In this document: positions 1-4,653 of the stretch, one piece after another
Position numbering within the stretch: the stretch's first letter is position 1
Layout: every line of letters starts with the position of its first letter
Assembly (NCBI GenBank): GCA_023230525.1
Contig: JALNXE010000150.1
Span: 1 to 7,646, forward strand
Reading direction: 5' to 3'
Length of the DNA: 7,646 bases
Source of the DNA: Desulfobulbaceae bacterium
GTDB taxonomy: Bacteria > Desulfobacterota > Desulfobulbia > Desulfobulbales > SURF-16
Position numbers and translations under genes: made by a program
The notes under the pieces: generated by a model
What the model saw: the letters and a program-made list of their open reading frames with translations, nothing else
Databases searched by the model: none
What the model was told of the DNA's origin: nothing

Positions 1-44
1 ACCCCAGCTGGTACCGGTATGGGTTGCTTGCCAATCCTTGACAT
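1..44 (-). CDS. rplF: Ribosomal protein L6, N-terminal fragment (cut by window edge)
   Basis: Only the first 14 codons are present, followed by two bases of the next; the rest lies off the left edge. The visible residues are MSRIGKQPIPVPAG, which match the well-conserved L6 N-terminus (SRIGK.PI.VP.GV). The ATG follows a GGAG Shine-Dalgarno with 7 nt spacing. Position directly after rpsH is the standard spc order (S8 then L6), which supports the call despite the short length. L6 binds 23S rRNA near the factor-binding region of the 50S subunit. The gap to rpsH is 90 nt, longer than most in this cluster. Confidence 0.93.
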   Translation of the reverse strand, partial: MSRIGKQPIPVPAG

Positions 45-94
45 TGGTCGTCTCCACTCTATCTTACTGACTTCATATTCACGTAATTAACAAA

Positions 95-116
95 CGGCCT
101 ACATCATTGAAGACCG
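95..116 (-). other. Weak GC hairpin followed by U-rich tract in the rpsH-rplF gap
   Basis: On the transcript strand CGGUC and GGCCG can pair (5 bp with one U-G wobble) around a 12-nt loop, and the 3' arm is followed by UUUGUUAAUU. The shape recalls a weak intrinsic terminator or attenuator. The stem is short and the U-tract is interrupted, and downstream L6 is essential, so full termination here is not expected. It may be chance. Confidence 0.2.
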
Positions 117-134
117 CCCGATCAAATTCAATTT

Positions 135-533
135 TTACCAGACAGTACAGAGCAACTCACCACCAATACCTTTCTGCCGAGCTTCTCTGTCTGTAAAAAT
201 ACCACTTGAAGTAGATATAATAGCTATTCCAAGTCCACTCATGACCTTGGGAATATCATCGGATTTAACATAAACCCGACAACCGGGTTTGCTCACCCGC
301 TTCAACCCGGAAATTACCGGATTTCTGTTTTGGTCATATTTCAGGGATATTTTCAAAACCCCTTGCAAGTTATCTTTAACAACCTGATAATCGCTGATAT
401 AGCCTTCTTTCTTTAAAATCTCGGCCACACCACTCCGCAGTTTTGAATACGGCATCTCAAGACTATCAAACTTTACCATTCTGGCATTTCGGATTCTGGT
501 CAGCATATCTGCCAGGGGATCACTTATAGACAT
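135..533 (-). CDS. rpsH: 30S ribosomal protein S8
   Basis: S8 binds the central domain of 16S rRNA (helix 21 region) and is an early assembly protein of the 30S platform. The 132-residue product has the usual family length. It begins MSISDPLADMLTRIRNA, the typical S8 N-terminus, and carries the C-terminal signature around residues 104-125 (ISTSSGIFTDREARQKG, then GGELLCTVW at the end). The ATG is preceded by AAGGAG with 7 nt spacing. The gene sits between rpsN and rplF as in other spc operons. In E. coli S8 is also the autogenous repressor of the spc operon, acting at the rplE start. Whether that holds here is unknown; the S8 site is not recognisable to me at rplE in this sequence. Confidence 0.98.
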   Translation of the reverse strand: MSISDPLADMLTRIRNARMVKFDSLEMPYSKLRSGVAEILKKEGYISDYQVVKDNLQGVLKISLKYDQNRNPVISGLKRVSKPGCRVYVKSDDIPKVMSGLGIAIISTSSGIFTDREARQKGIGGELLCTVW

Positions 534-579
534 GTATCTACTCCTTTTGCAGTCAATAAAAAAATGACTATAAGAGCTC

Positions 580-765
580 TTACCAGCTCGATTTTGTCAC
601 GCCGGTTATCTCACCGCGGGAAGCAAGGGATCTGAAACAAATCCTGCACACACCAAATTTACGGATAAATGCCCGTGGTCTACCACAAAGTGGACAGCGA
701 TTATAAGCGCGTACACCGAATTTCGGTTTGCGATTACTTTTTGCTATTAAAGATTTCTTAGCCAA
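580..765 (-). CDS. rpsN: 30S ribosomal protein S14, short zinc-binding type, TTG start
   Basis: S14 sits in the 30S head and takes part in late assembly. This is the short form: 61 residues against about 100 for the zinc-free E. coli form. Four cysteines form a zinc ribbon: C24 and C27 (CPLC), C40 and C43 (CRIC). The C-terminus GEITGVTKSSW is typical of the short class. The start codon is TTG: the residues after it, AKKSLIAK, match the usual MAKKS..AK N-terminus, no ATG or GTG fits better, and a strong AGGAGG lies 6 nt upstream. The gene starts 20 nt after the rplE stop and is followed 46 nt later by rpsH. The zinc-type form is widespread outside Gammaproteobacteria and is sometimes also called rpsZ. 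No zinc-free paralogue is visible in this window. Confidence 0.97.
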   Translation of the reverse strand: MAKKSLIAKSNRKPKFGVRAYNRCPLCGRPRAFIRKFGVCRICFRSLASRGEITGVTKSSW

Positions 766-776
766 CCTCTTCCTCC
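763..776 (-). promoter_or_regulatory. Ribosome binding site and TTG start of rpsN
   Basis: The transcript reads GGAGGAAG, three bases (AGG), then TTG. The strong Shine-Dalgarno decides the non-ATG start of S14. The same GGAGGAAG-N3-TTG arrangement occurs at rpsC, the other TTG gene in this window. Confidence 0.85.
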
Positions 777-785
777 TGAACAGTA

Positions 786-1325
786 CTATTTATGGAAAGG
801 CATACCCAGCGCAGTTAAAAGAAAACGCCCTTCTTCATCGGTCTTTGCATTGGTTGCAATTGTTATATTAAAACCTTTGATTTTATCAATCTTGTCATAA
901 TCAATCTCAGGGAAAATTATATGCTCTTTTACGCCAAAAGAGAAATTCCCGCGTCCATCAAAACCAGTGGCTTTCACACCTCTGAAATCACGAACCCGAG
1001 GAAGAGCTATATGAACAAGTTTACTCAAAAAATCATACATCTTATCTTTGCGGAGAGTAACCTTGCAGCCAATAGGCATGCCTTCCCTGAGTTTAAATGT
1101 AGCAATGGATTTTTTGGCCTTAGTAATAACCGCCTTCTGACCGGCAATAAGGGTCAGTTCATTTGCCGCCCCTTCAACAATCTTGGGGTTCTGCACCGCT
1201 TCACCAAGGCCCATGTTGAGAACAACCTTCTCAATCTTGGGTACTTCCATCATATTTTTATAACCAAACTCTTTAACGAGCATGGGTATACATTCTTTTT
1301 CGTAATATTCTTTTAAACTTAGCAT
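786..1325 (-). CDS. rplE: 50S ribosomal protein L5
   Basis: L5 binds 5S rRNA together with L18 and L25 and helps form the central protuberance of the 50S subunit, contacting P-site tRNA. The chosen start gives 179 residues, the usual L5 length, beginning MLSLKEYYEKECIPMLVKEF. The open frame continues 28 codons further upstream, but that part overlaps the end of rplX and has no homology to L5; the chosen ATG has GGAGG 5 nt upstream. Family motifs: VLNMGLGEA near 35-43, the loop AGQKAVITKAKKSIA at 61-75, ALPRVRDFRGV near 107-117 and IIFPEIDYDKI near 136-146. It lies 25 nt after rplX. In E. coli the rplE start region carries the S8 repressor site; here the upstream junction instead has a small hairpin around the rplX stop codon. 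Confidence 0.98.
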   Translation of the reverse strand: MLSLKEYYEKECIPMLVKEFGYKNMMEVPKIEKVVLNMGLGEAVQNPKIVEGAANELTLIAGQKAVITKAKKSIATFKLREGMPIGCKVTLRKDKMYDFLSKLVHIALPRVRDFRGVKATGFDGRGNFSFGVKEHIIFPEIDYDKIDKIKGFNITIATNAKTDEEGRFLLTALGMPFHK

Positions 1326-1342
1326 TATAGCCTCCAATAAAC

Positions 1343-1361
1343 CAAAAGCCTTAGGCCTTTG
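1343..1361 (-). other. 8-bp hairpin with the rplX stop codon as its triloop
   Basis: On the transcript CAAAGGCC pairs with GGCUUUUG (8 bp, one G-U wobble) and the 3-nt loop is exactly UAA, the rplX stop codon. It ends 18 nt before the rplE ATG, just upstream of its GGAGG. It could affect termination or re-initiation at the rplX/rplE junction, or be a weak attenuator. The pairing is seen; the function is inference. Confidence 0.4.
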
Positions 1362-1686
1362 CCTCAATCGATTCGCCACACTTCTTGCAGACCCGGACCT
1401 TTGTTCCATCTTCCAAACGAGAAATTTTCACTCGTACTGATTTTGCACACTTGGAACAGATCAACATCAAGTTGGAAACATGCATCGCTGCTTCCATTTC
1501 GATAATACCGCCCTGCTGGTTTTGCATATTGGGTTTCATATGGCGCTTGATCATGTTGATTTTTTCAACTTTTGCCTTATCAGAGTCAGGATACACTTTT
1601 ATAATTTTGCCTACGCGGCCTTTATCCTTACCGGCAACAACCTCAACCTTATCATTGAGTTTCAGATAATTTTTTCCTGCACCCAT
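1351..1686 (-). CDS. rplX: 50S ribosomal protein L24, with C-terminal zinc-ribbon cysteines
   Basis: L24 is an assembly-initiator protein of the 50S subunit that binds the 5' part of 23S rRNA near the exit of the peptide tunnel. The chosen start gives 111 residues, beginning MGAGKNYLKLNDKVEV. A KOW fold covers about residues 9-33 (KLNDKVEVVAGKDKGRVGKI). The C-terminal half has two cysteine pairs, C77/C80 (CSKC) and C100/C103 (CKKC), a likely zinc ribbon seen in many non-enterobacterial L24 proteins. A GTG 12 codons upstream is also in frame, but it has only a poorly placed purine stretch 2 nt away, while the ATG used here has GAGGA 7 nt upstream, and the extra residues do not look like L24. 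The gene follows rplN after 76 nt and precedes rplE by 25 nt. Confidence 0.96.
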   Translation of the reverse strand: MGAGKNYLKLNDKVEVVAGKDKGRVGKIIKVYPDSDKAKVEKINMIKRHMKPNMQNQQGGIIEMEAAMHVSNLMLICSKCAKSVRVKISRLEDGTKVRVCKKCGESIEAKA

Positions 1687-1698
1687 CACTCGATCCTC
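1684..1698 (-). promoter_or_regulatory. Ribosome binding site deciding the rplX start
   Basis: GAGGA, a 7-nt spacer, then ATG. This favours the 111-residue L24 over a GTG start 12 codons earlier, whose own upstream region has only AAAGG at 2 nt spacing. Confidence 0.8.
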
Positions 1699-1762
1699 AT
1701 ATATAAATTTTCTATCACTCACAGCCTTTCTGAATACCGTCTGTCAAAAATATATCTGACAA

Positions 1763-2131
1763 TTAAAGTACTTCGGGAGCCAGTGATATGATTTTCATAA
1801 ATCCTTTAAGTCGCAGTTCACGGGCAACAGGGCCAAAGATCCTGGTTCCTATTGGTTCACCTGATCCGGCAAGAAGTACAGCGGAATTCTCATCAAATCG
1901 AACAGAGGTATCATCTTTGCGTTTGATTTGCTTGACGGTGCGAACTATTACTGCACGAAGGACATCACCCTTTTTAACCTTGGCGTTAGGTATAGCCTCT
2001 TTGACTGAAACGACAATGATGTCGCCAACGCGGGCATATCTTCTCCTCGTTCCTCCAAGCACACGGATACAAAGAACTTTCTTTGCACCGGAGTTATCAG
2101 CAACATTGAGAACGGTTTCTGTCTGTATCAT
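1763..2131 (-). CDS. rplN: 50S ribosomal protein L14
   Basis: L14 sits at the 30S-50S interface, forming bridge B5/B8 contacts with 16S rRNA, and is a target of the ribosome silencing factor RsfS in bacteria that have it. The product is 122 residues, the exact typical length. It starts MIQTETVLNVADNSGAKKV and contains the family's conserved VKKGDVLRAVIVRT near residues 52-65 and EPIGTRIFGPVARELR at 92-107. It is the first gene of the spc half of the cluster. The 92-nt gap from rpsQ marks the boundary at which E. coli has a separate spc promoter; no convincing promoter was found here, so read-through from the S10 genes is the simpler view. The Shine-Dalgarno is modest (GGTGA, 4 nt spacing). 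Confidence 0.98.
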   Translation of the reverse strand: MIQTETVLNVADNSGAKKVLCIRVLGGTRRRYARVGDIIVVSVKEAIPNAKVKKGDVLRAVIVRTVKQIKRKDDTSVRFDENSAVLLAGSGEPIGTRIFGPVARELRLKGFMKIISLAPEVL

Positions 2132-2223
2132 ATCTTCACCAACTATTCGACTTTACAGCGAATGTTATTGAGTAATAATGTTGTTGCGGCAATTGCAATA
2201 ATTAGGCTGAAAACAGGTAGTGA

Positions 2224-2490
2224 TCAGACAATTACTGCTTTTTCAACAATTTTGCGTAATCTCCAACGTTTGCTTTTGCTCAACGGCCGGCATTCTTCAA
2301 TCATAACAAGATCGCCAACCCCACAGAGGCTTTGCGGATCATCGGCCATATATTTCACCTGCCGGCGAATGTACTTTCCATAAAGCTTATGGCGAATCAA
2401 ACGTTCAGTGCGAATGACAATACTCTTGTCCATTTTGTCGCTTATCACAATGCCGATTCTTGTCTTTTTATGTGCTTTCTTTTCCACCAT
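2224..2490 (-). CDS. rpsQ: 30S ribosomal protein S17
   Basis: S17 is a primary 16S rRNA-binding protein of the 30S body with an OB fold, needed early in assembly. The product is 88 residues, within the family range (about 80-90). It shows the S17 pattern: RIGIVISDKMDKSIVIRTER near 11-30, the basic stretch HKLYGKYIRRQ near 34-44, and the signature VGDLVMIEECRPLSKSKRW at 58-76. It follows rpmC after 52 nt. The ATG has only a weak GGGA Shine-Dalgarno with 7 nt spacing. It is the last gene of the classical S10 unit. Confidence 0.98.
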   Translation of the reverse strand: MVEKKAHKKTRIGIVISDKMDKSIVIRTERLIRHKLYGKYIRRQVKYMADDPQSLCGVGDLVMIEECRPLSKSKRWRLRKIVEKAVIV

Positions 2491-2542
2491 CTGTTTATCC
2501 CGCGATATATGAATGTTTTTGATTCACCATCGATCATTGAAA

Positions 2543-2737
2543 TTAATTTGACTGAACTTTTTCAGTGATTAACGTATTTATTCTCGAAATTTGTCTGCGA
2601 AGATCTTTAAGCTTGGCAGTGTTCTCAAGTGGTCTTATACCATGCTGAAATTTCAATTTATTAAGCTCTTCAGCCAGATCTTTGGATTTTGTTCTCAGAT
2701 CATCAACACTTAAATCACGGATTTCTTTGGCTTTCAT
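2543..2737 (-). CDS. rpmC: 50S ribosomal protein L29
   Basis: L29 is a small, two-helix protein near the peptide exit tunnel of the 50S subunit, next to L23 and close to the docking site of trigger factor and SRP. The product is 64 residues, as expected. It begins MKAKEIRDLSVDDLR and contains the L29 signature in the second helix (KLKFQHGIRPLENTAKL near 28-44, then DLRRQISRINT). The start overlaps the rplP stop as ATGA, which suggests translational coupling, and a GAGGAG sits inside the end of rplP 6 nt from the ATG. A 6-bp inverted repeat (ACTGAA/TTCAGT, 4-nt loop) lies within its last codons. Confidence 0.98.
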   Translation of the reverse strand: MKAKEIRDLSVDDLRTKSKDLAEELNKLKFQHGIRPLENTAKLKDLRRQISRINTLITEKVQSN

Positions 2738-3150
2738 AAACTACTCCTCTTCGAAATAACTTTAGTTGCAAAAGGAAGTTTATTGCCTGCCAGAGTCAAC
2801 GCTTTGATTGCCAGACTTTCTTCAACTCCTGTCAGCTCATATAGAATCCGCCCAGGCCTGACAGGTGCTACCCAGTACTCTGGACTGCCCTTGCCTTTAC
2901 CCATCCTGGTTTCAGCAGGTTTTTTGGTAATCGGCTTATCAGGGAAGATACGGATCCACATCTTGCCGCCACGCTTAACGGTTCTGTTAATTGCAATACG
3001 GGCTGCCTCTATCTGCTGAGCAGTCATATTGCCGCACTGGACAGCTTTCAGGGCGTACTCACCAAAAACCAAGGACGAGCCGCGCAGGGCAGTGCCTTTC
3101 ATGCGGCCCTTCATTTGTTTTCTATGTTTAACTTTCTTTGGACTAAGCAT
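2734..3150 (-). CDS. rplP: 50S ribosomal protein L16
   Basis: L16 organises the A-site side of the peptidyl-transferase region and contacts tRNA elbows; it is a late-assembling 50S protein. The product is 138 residues, close to the E. coli length of 136. Motifs: MLSPKKVKHRKQMKGRMKG at the N-terminus, GG.MWIRIFPDKP near 61-73, and RMGKGKGSPEYWVAPV starting at R82. R82 aligns with the arginine hydroxylated by RoxA in E. coli (R81); whether it is modified here cannot be seen. The start has AAGG 5 nt upstream. The gene is preceded by the longest gap in the window (114 nt, with two inverted repeats) and overlaps rpmC by 4 nt. Confidence 0.98.
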   Translation of the reverse strand: MLSPKKVKHRKQMKGRMKGTALRGSSLVFGEYALKAVQCGNMTAQQIEAARIAINRTVKRGGKMWIRIFPDKPITKKPAETRMGKGKGSPEYWVAPVRPGRILYELTGVEESLAIKALTLAGNKLPFATKVISKRSSL

Positions 3151-3177
3151 CGCTACGTTACCTTAATCAATATCAAG

Positions 3178-3194
3178 GATATCATTATGATATC
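3178..3194. repeat. Perfect 8-bp palindrome in the rpsC-rplP gap
   Basis: GATATCAT, one central T, then ATGATATC: a perfect inverted repeat 28 nt upstream of the rplP start. As RNA it would be a weak A/U hairpin; as DNA it has the symmetry of a protein-binding site. No function is assigned. Confidence 0.45.
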
Positions 3195-3214
3195 TGCTTG
3201 GATTTACATTGCAT

Positions 3215-3243
3215 AAAATAAGGGGCCGACTGCACCTTATTTT
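3215..3243 (-). other. 9-bp inverted repeat, possible attenuator or processing hairpin, in the rpsC-rplP gap
   Basis: AAAATAAGG and CCTTATTTT are perfect reverse complements around an 11-nt loop. On the transcript the loop can add two more G-C pairs (GC with GC) beyond a U-C mismatch, leaving a pentaloop. The A-rich 5' arm and U-rich 3' arm give a terminator-like look in both directions, but the lower stem is A/U and the following bases (AUGCAAUG) are not a U-tract. Partial termination, RNase processing or mRNA stabilisation are all possible. The pairing is seen; the role is inference. Confidence 0.4.
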
Positions 3244-3264
3244 CGGAAACAGGCAAAATTCCCT

Positions 3265-3912
3265 TTATTCGCTGACCTGTTCAGAGTCAACAAGGACTTC
3301 GCCCTTAAAGATCCAAACTTTTACACCGATAATGCCATATGTAGTACTTGCTTCAGCAAAACCGTAATCTATATCAGCCCGCAGTGTATGAAGCGGCACC
3401 CGTCCCTCACGAGTCCATTCCCGGCGTGCCATCTCTGCTCCGCCTAAACGACCGGAGCAGGCTATCTTAATACCTTTTGCGCCGAACTTCAAGGCGATAT
3501 TAACCGCCTTTTTCATTGCCCGGCGAAAAGCGATACGTCTTTCAAGTTGCAGGGCCACATTTTCAGCAACGAGCTGTGCATCGGCTTCAGGACGTCTTAC
3601 CTCCTGAATATCGACAACACATTGCCTGTTGGTCAGTTTATCGAGATCGCTCTTCAGCGCCTCAATTTCTGTCCCCTTTTTACCGATTACAATGCCAGGC
3701 CTTGCTGTGTGGAGTTTCAGTTTCAGCTTTTCACCGGTACGGGCAATATTAATTTTTGAAATGCCGGCATGATAAAGCCTCTTTTTCAGATACTTTCTGA
3801 TCTTTTGATCTTCCAGTAAATATTTCGAATAATCACGGTCTGCATACCATGTTGATTCCCATGATCGCACTATATTAAGGCGCAAACCTATTGGATTAAC
3901 TTTCTGGCCCAA
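3265..3912 (-). CDS. rpsC: 30S ribosomal protein S3, TTG start
   Basis: S3 lies in the 30S head at the mRNA entry channel; with S4 and S5 it forms the ribosomal mRNA helicase. The product is 215 residues, a little shorter than the E. coli 233 because the acidic/basic C-terminal tail is reduced. The type II KH domain has its GxxG loop at 77-80 (GKKG) within PGIVIGKKGTEIE. A basic patch RRAMKKA at 130-136 corresponds to the region with helicase-critical residues in E. coli. The C-terminal domain runs from about 140 (SGRLGGAEMARREW near 153-166, IGVKVWIFKGEV near 195-206). The start codon is TTG: the following GQKVNPIGLRL is the invariant S3 N-terminus, an ATG nearby is out of frame, and GGAGG lies 6 nt upstream. 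It is followed by the longest gap of the operon. Confidence 0.98.
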   Translation of the reverse strand: MGQKVNPIGLRLNIVRSWESTWYADRDYSKYLLEDQKIRKYLKKRLYHAGISKINIARTGEKLKLKLHTARPGIVIGKKGTEIEALKSDLDKLTNRQCVVDIQEVRRPEADAQLVAENVALQLERRIAFRRAMKKAVNIALKFGAKGIKIACSGRLGGAEMARREWTREGRVPLHTLRADIDYGFAEASTTYGIIGVKVWIFKGEVLVDSEQVSE

Positions 3913-3923
3913 AACCTTCCTCC
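3910..3923 (-). promoter_or_regulatory. Ribosome binding site and TTG start of rpsC
   Basis: The transcript reads GGAGGAAG, three bases (GTT), then TTG. An ATG overlaps the Shine-Dalgarno itself but is in another frame and cannot start S3. The layout is the same as at rpsN. Confidence 0.85.
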
Positions 3924-3998
3924 ATCACATAAGAATTATGTTTAATTCCACAACTAAAGTAAGGCGCATAAATGAATCAATGGCCTCAACTCAACGAA

Positions 3999-4331
3999 TC
4001 ACATCTCATCAAGTACAACAGTAATATGGCTTGACCGCTTCAATATCCTTGAAGCTCTCCCCATGGCTCTGGGGCGGATACGTTTCAGCATTGGTCCGCC
4101 ATCGATAAAGATTTTTTTTACAAATAACGTATCCACATCAATTGCCTCATTCTGGCTGGCATTTGCTACAGCCGATTCGACGACTTTCCGGAGGATACGC
4201 GCACCTTTTTTCGGGGTGAATTTCAGGGTGTTCAGAGCAGTATCAATCTGCTTGCCACGAATCATGTCAGCGACAAGCCGTGCTTTCTGAGGAGAAATTC
4301 TTATATTTTTTACAACAGCCTTTGCTTCCAT
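3999..4331 (-). CDS. rplV: 50S ribosomal protein L22
   Basis: L22 has a globular surface domain and a long beta-hairpin that lines the peptide exit tunnel next to L4 at the constriction. The product is 110 residues, identical to the E. coli length. The N-terminal region has the family pattern VKNIRISPQKARLVADMIRG at 7-26, and the tunnel hairpin is MLKRIRPRAMGRA at 81-93. L82-K83-R84 correspond to the MKR triplet whose deletion gives macrolide resistance in E. coli, so the wild-type loop appears intact. The C-terminal signature GRASRILKRSSHITVVL is complete. The start has AAGGAG 10 nt away. The leader lies just below an inverted repeat that spans the rpsS stop. Confidence 0.98.
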   Translation of the reverse strand: MEAKAVVKNIRISPQKARLVADMIRGKQIDTALNTLKFTPKKGARILRKVVESAVANASQNEAIDVDTLFVKKIFIDGGPMLKRIRPRAMGRASRILKRSSHITVVLDEM

Positions 4332-4349
4332 CGGTTAATAACTCCTTTT

Positions 4350-4390
4350 CAGGTGACCGCCTTATTACTTTTTGACCTTTCTGTCACCTG
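4350..4390 (-). other. 8-bp inverted repeat spanning the rpsS stop codon, upstream of rplV
   Basis: CAGGTGAC and GTCACCTG are perfect reverse complements separated by 25 nt. The 5' arm lies in the last codons of rpsS (the SHAGDRK segment); the loop holds the end of rpsS and its tandem TAA TAA stop; the 3' arm ends 4 bases before the rplV Shine-Dalgarno AAGGAG. A ribosome finishing rpsS would melt the stem, so it could link rplV initiation or transcript stability to rpsS translation. The pairing is seen; the role is inference. Confidence 0.4.
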
Positions 4391-4640
4391 CATGGCTATA
4401 AAATGTCCGAGTCGGTGAAAATTCACCAAACTTGTGTCCAACCATATTTTCTGTAACAAAAACGGGAATAAATTTTTTCCCATTATGAACAGCAAAGGTT
4501 AAACCAACCATTTCCGGAAGGATGTCTGAACGCCTGGACCAGGTTTTAATCACCTTGCGGGATCCTGTTTCCTTCGCGCTTTCAACCTTACTCATTAAAT
4601 GGTCATCTATAAATGGACCTTTTTTAATTGACCGTCCCAT
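4365..4640 (-). CDS. rpsS: 30S ribosomal protein S19
   Basis: S19 sits in the 30S head with S13, contacts the A-site tRNA side and forms inter-subunit bridge B1a. The product is 91 residues, the usual length. It begins MGRSIKKGPFIDDHLMSKVE and carries the PROSITE-type S19 signature around 66-88 (NMVGHKFGEFSPTRTFYSHA, then GDRK). The ATG has GGGAG 7 nt upstream, and the gene starts 13 nt after rplB, implying coupled translation. The stop is a tandem TAA TAA. The end of the gene forms one arm of an inverted repeat leading to rplV. Confidence 0.98.
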   Translation of the reverse strand: MGRSIKKGPFIDDHLMSKVESAKETGSRKVIKTWSRRSDILPEMVGLTFAVHNGKKFIPVFVTENMVGHKFGEFSPTRTFYSHAGDRKVKK

Positions 4641-4653
4641 GCTCTATCTCCCT

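Noticed and set aside
921..1316. Plus-strand open frame of 131 codons opposite rplE
   Set aside because: It lies wholly within L5 on the other strand, shows no recognisable family and is explained by codon bias of the real gene.
1326..1409. N-terminal extension of L5 by 28 codons
   Set aside because: It runs through the end of rplX in another frame; GGAGG directly precedes the ATG at 1325, which gives the standard 179 residues.
1742..1761. TGTCA/TGACA inverted repeat in the rplN-rplX gap
   Set aside because: Only 5 bp with a 10-nt A+T-rich loop; too weak to distinguish from chance.
1385..1791. Two overlapping plus-strand open frames opposite rplX
   Set aside because: Both mirror L24 coding sequence in other frames, with no domain that I recognise.
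1788..2171. Plus-strand open frame of 127 codons opposite rplN
   Set aside because: Antisense to the highly conserved L14 gene, low-complexity Ser/Thr/Arg composition, no known family.
2164..2192. Possible spc promoter in the rpsQ-rplN gap (TTGCCG, 17-nt spacer, AATAAC on the minus strand)
   Set aside because: Only four of six bases match each consensus hexamer, which is expected by chance in A+T-rich gaps; not reported as a feature.
2551..2566. ACTGAA/TTCAGT 6-bp hairpin at the end of rpmC
   Set aside because: Short, within coding sequence and A/U-rich; mentioned under rpmC but not supported as a regulatory element.
3927..3941. ACATAA/TTATGT inverted repeat upstream of rpsC
   Set aside because: Six mostly A/T pairs with a 3-nt loop are expected by chance in an 86-nt A+T-rich gap.
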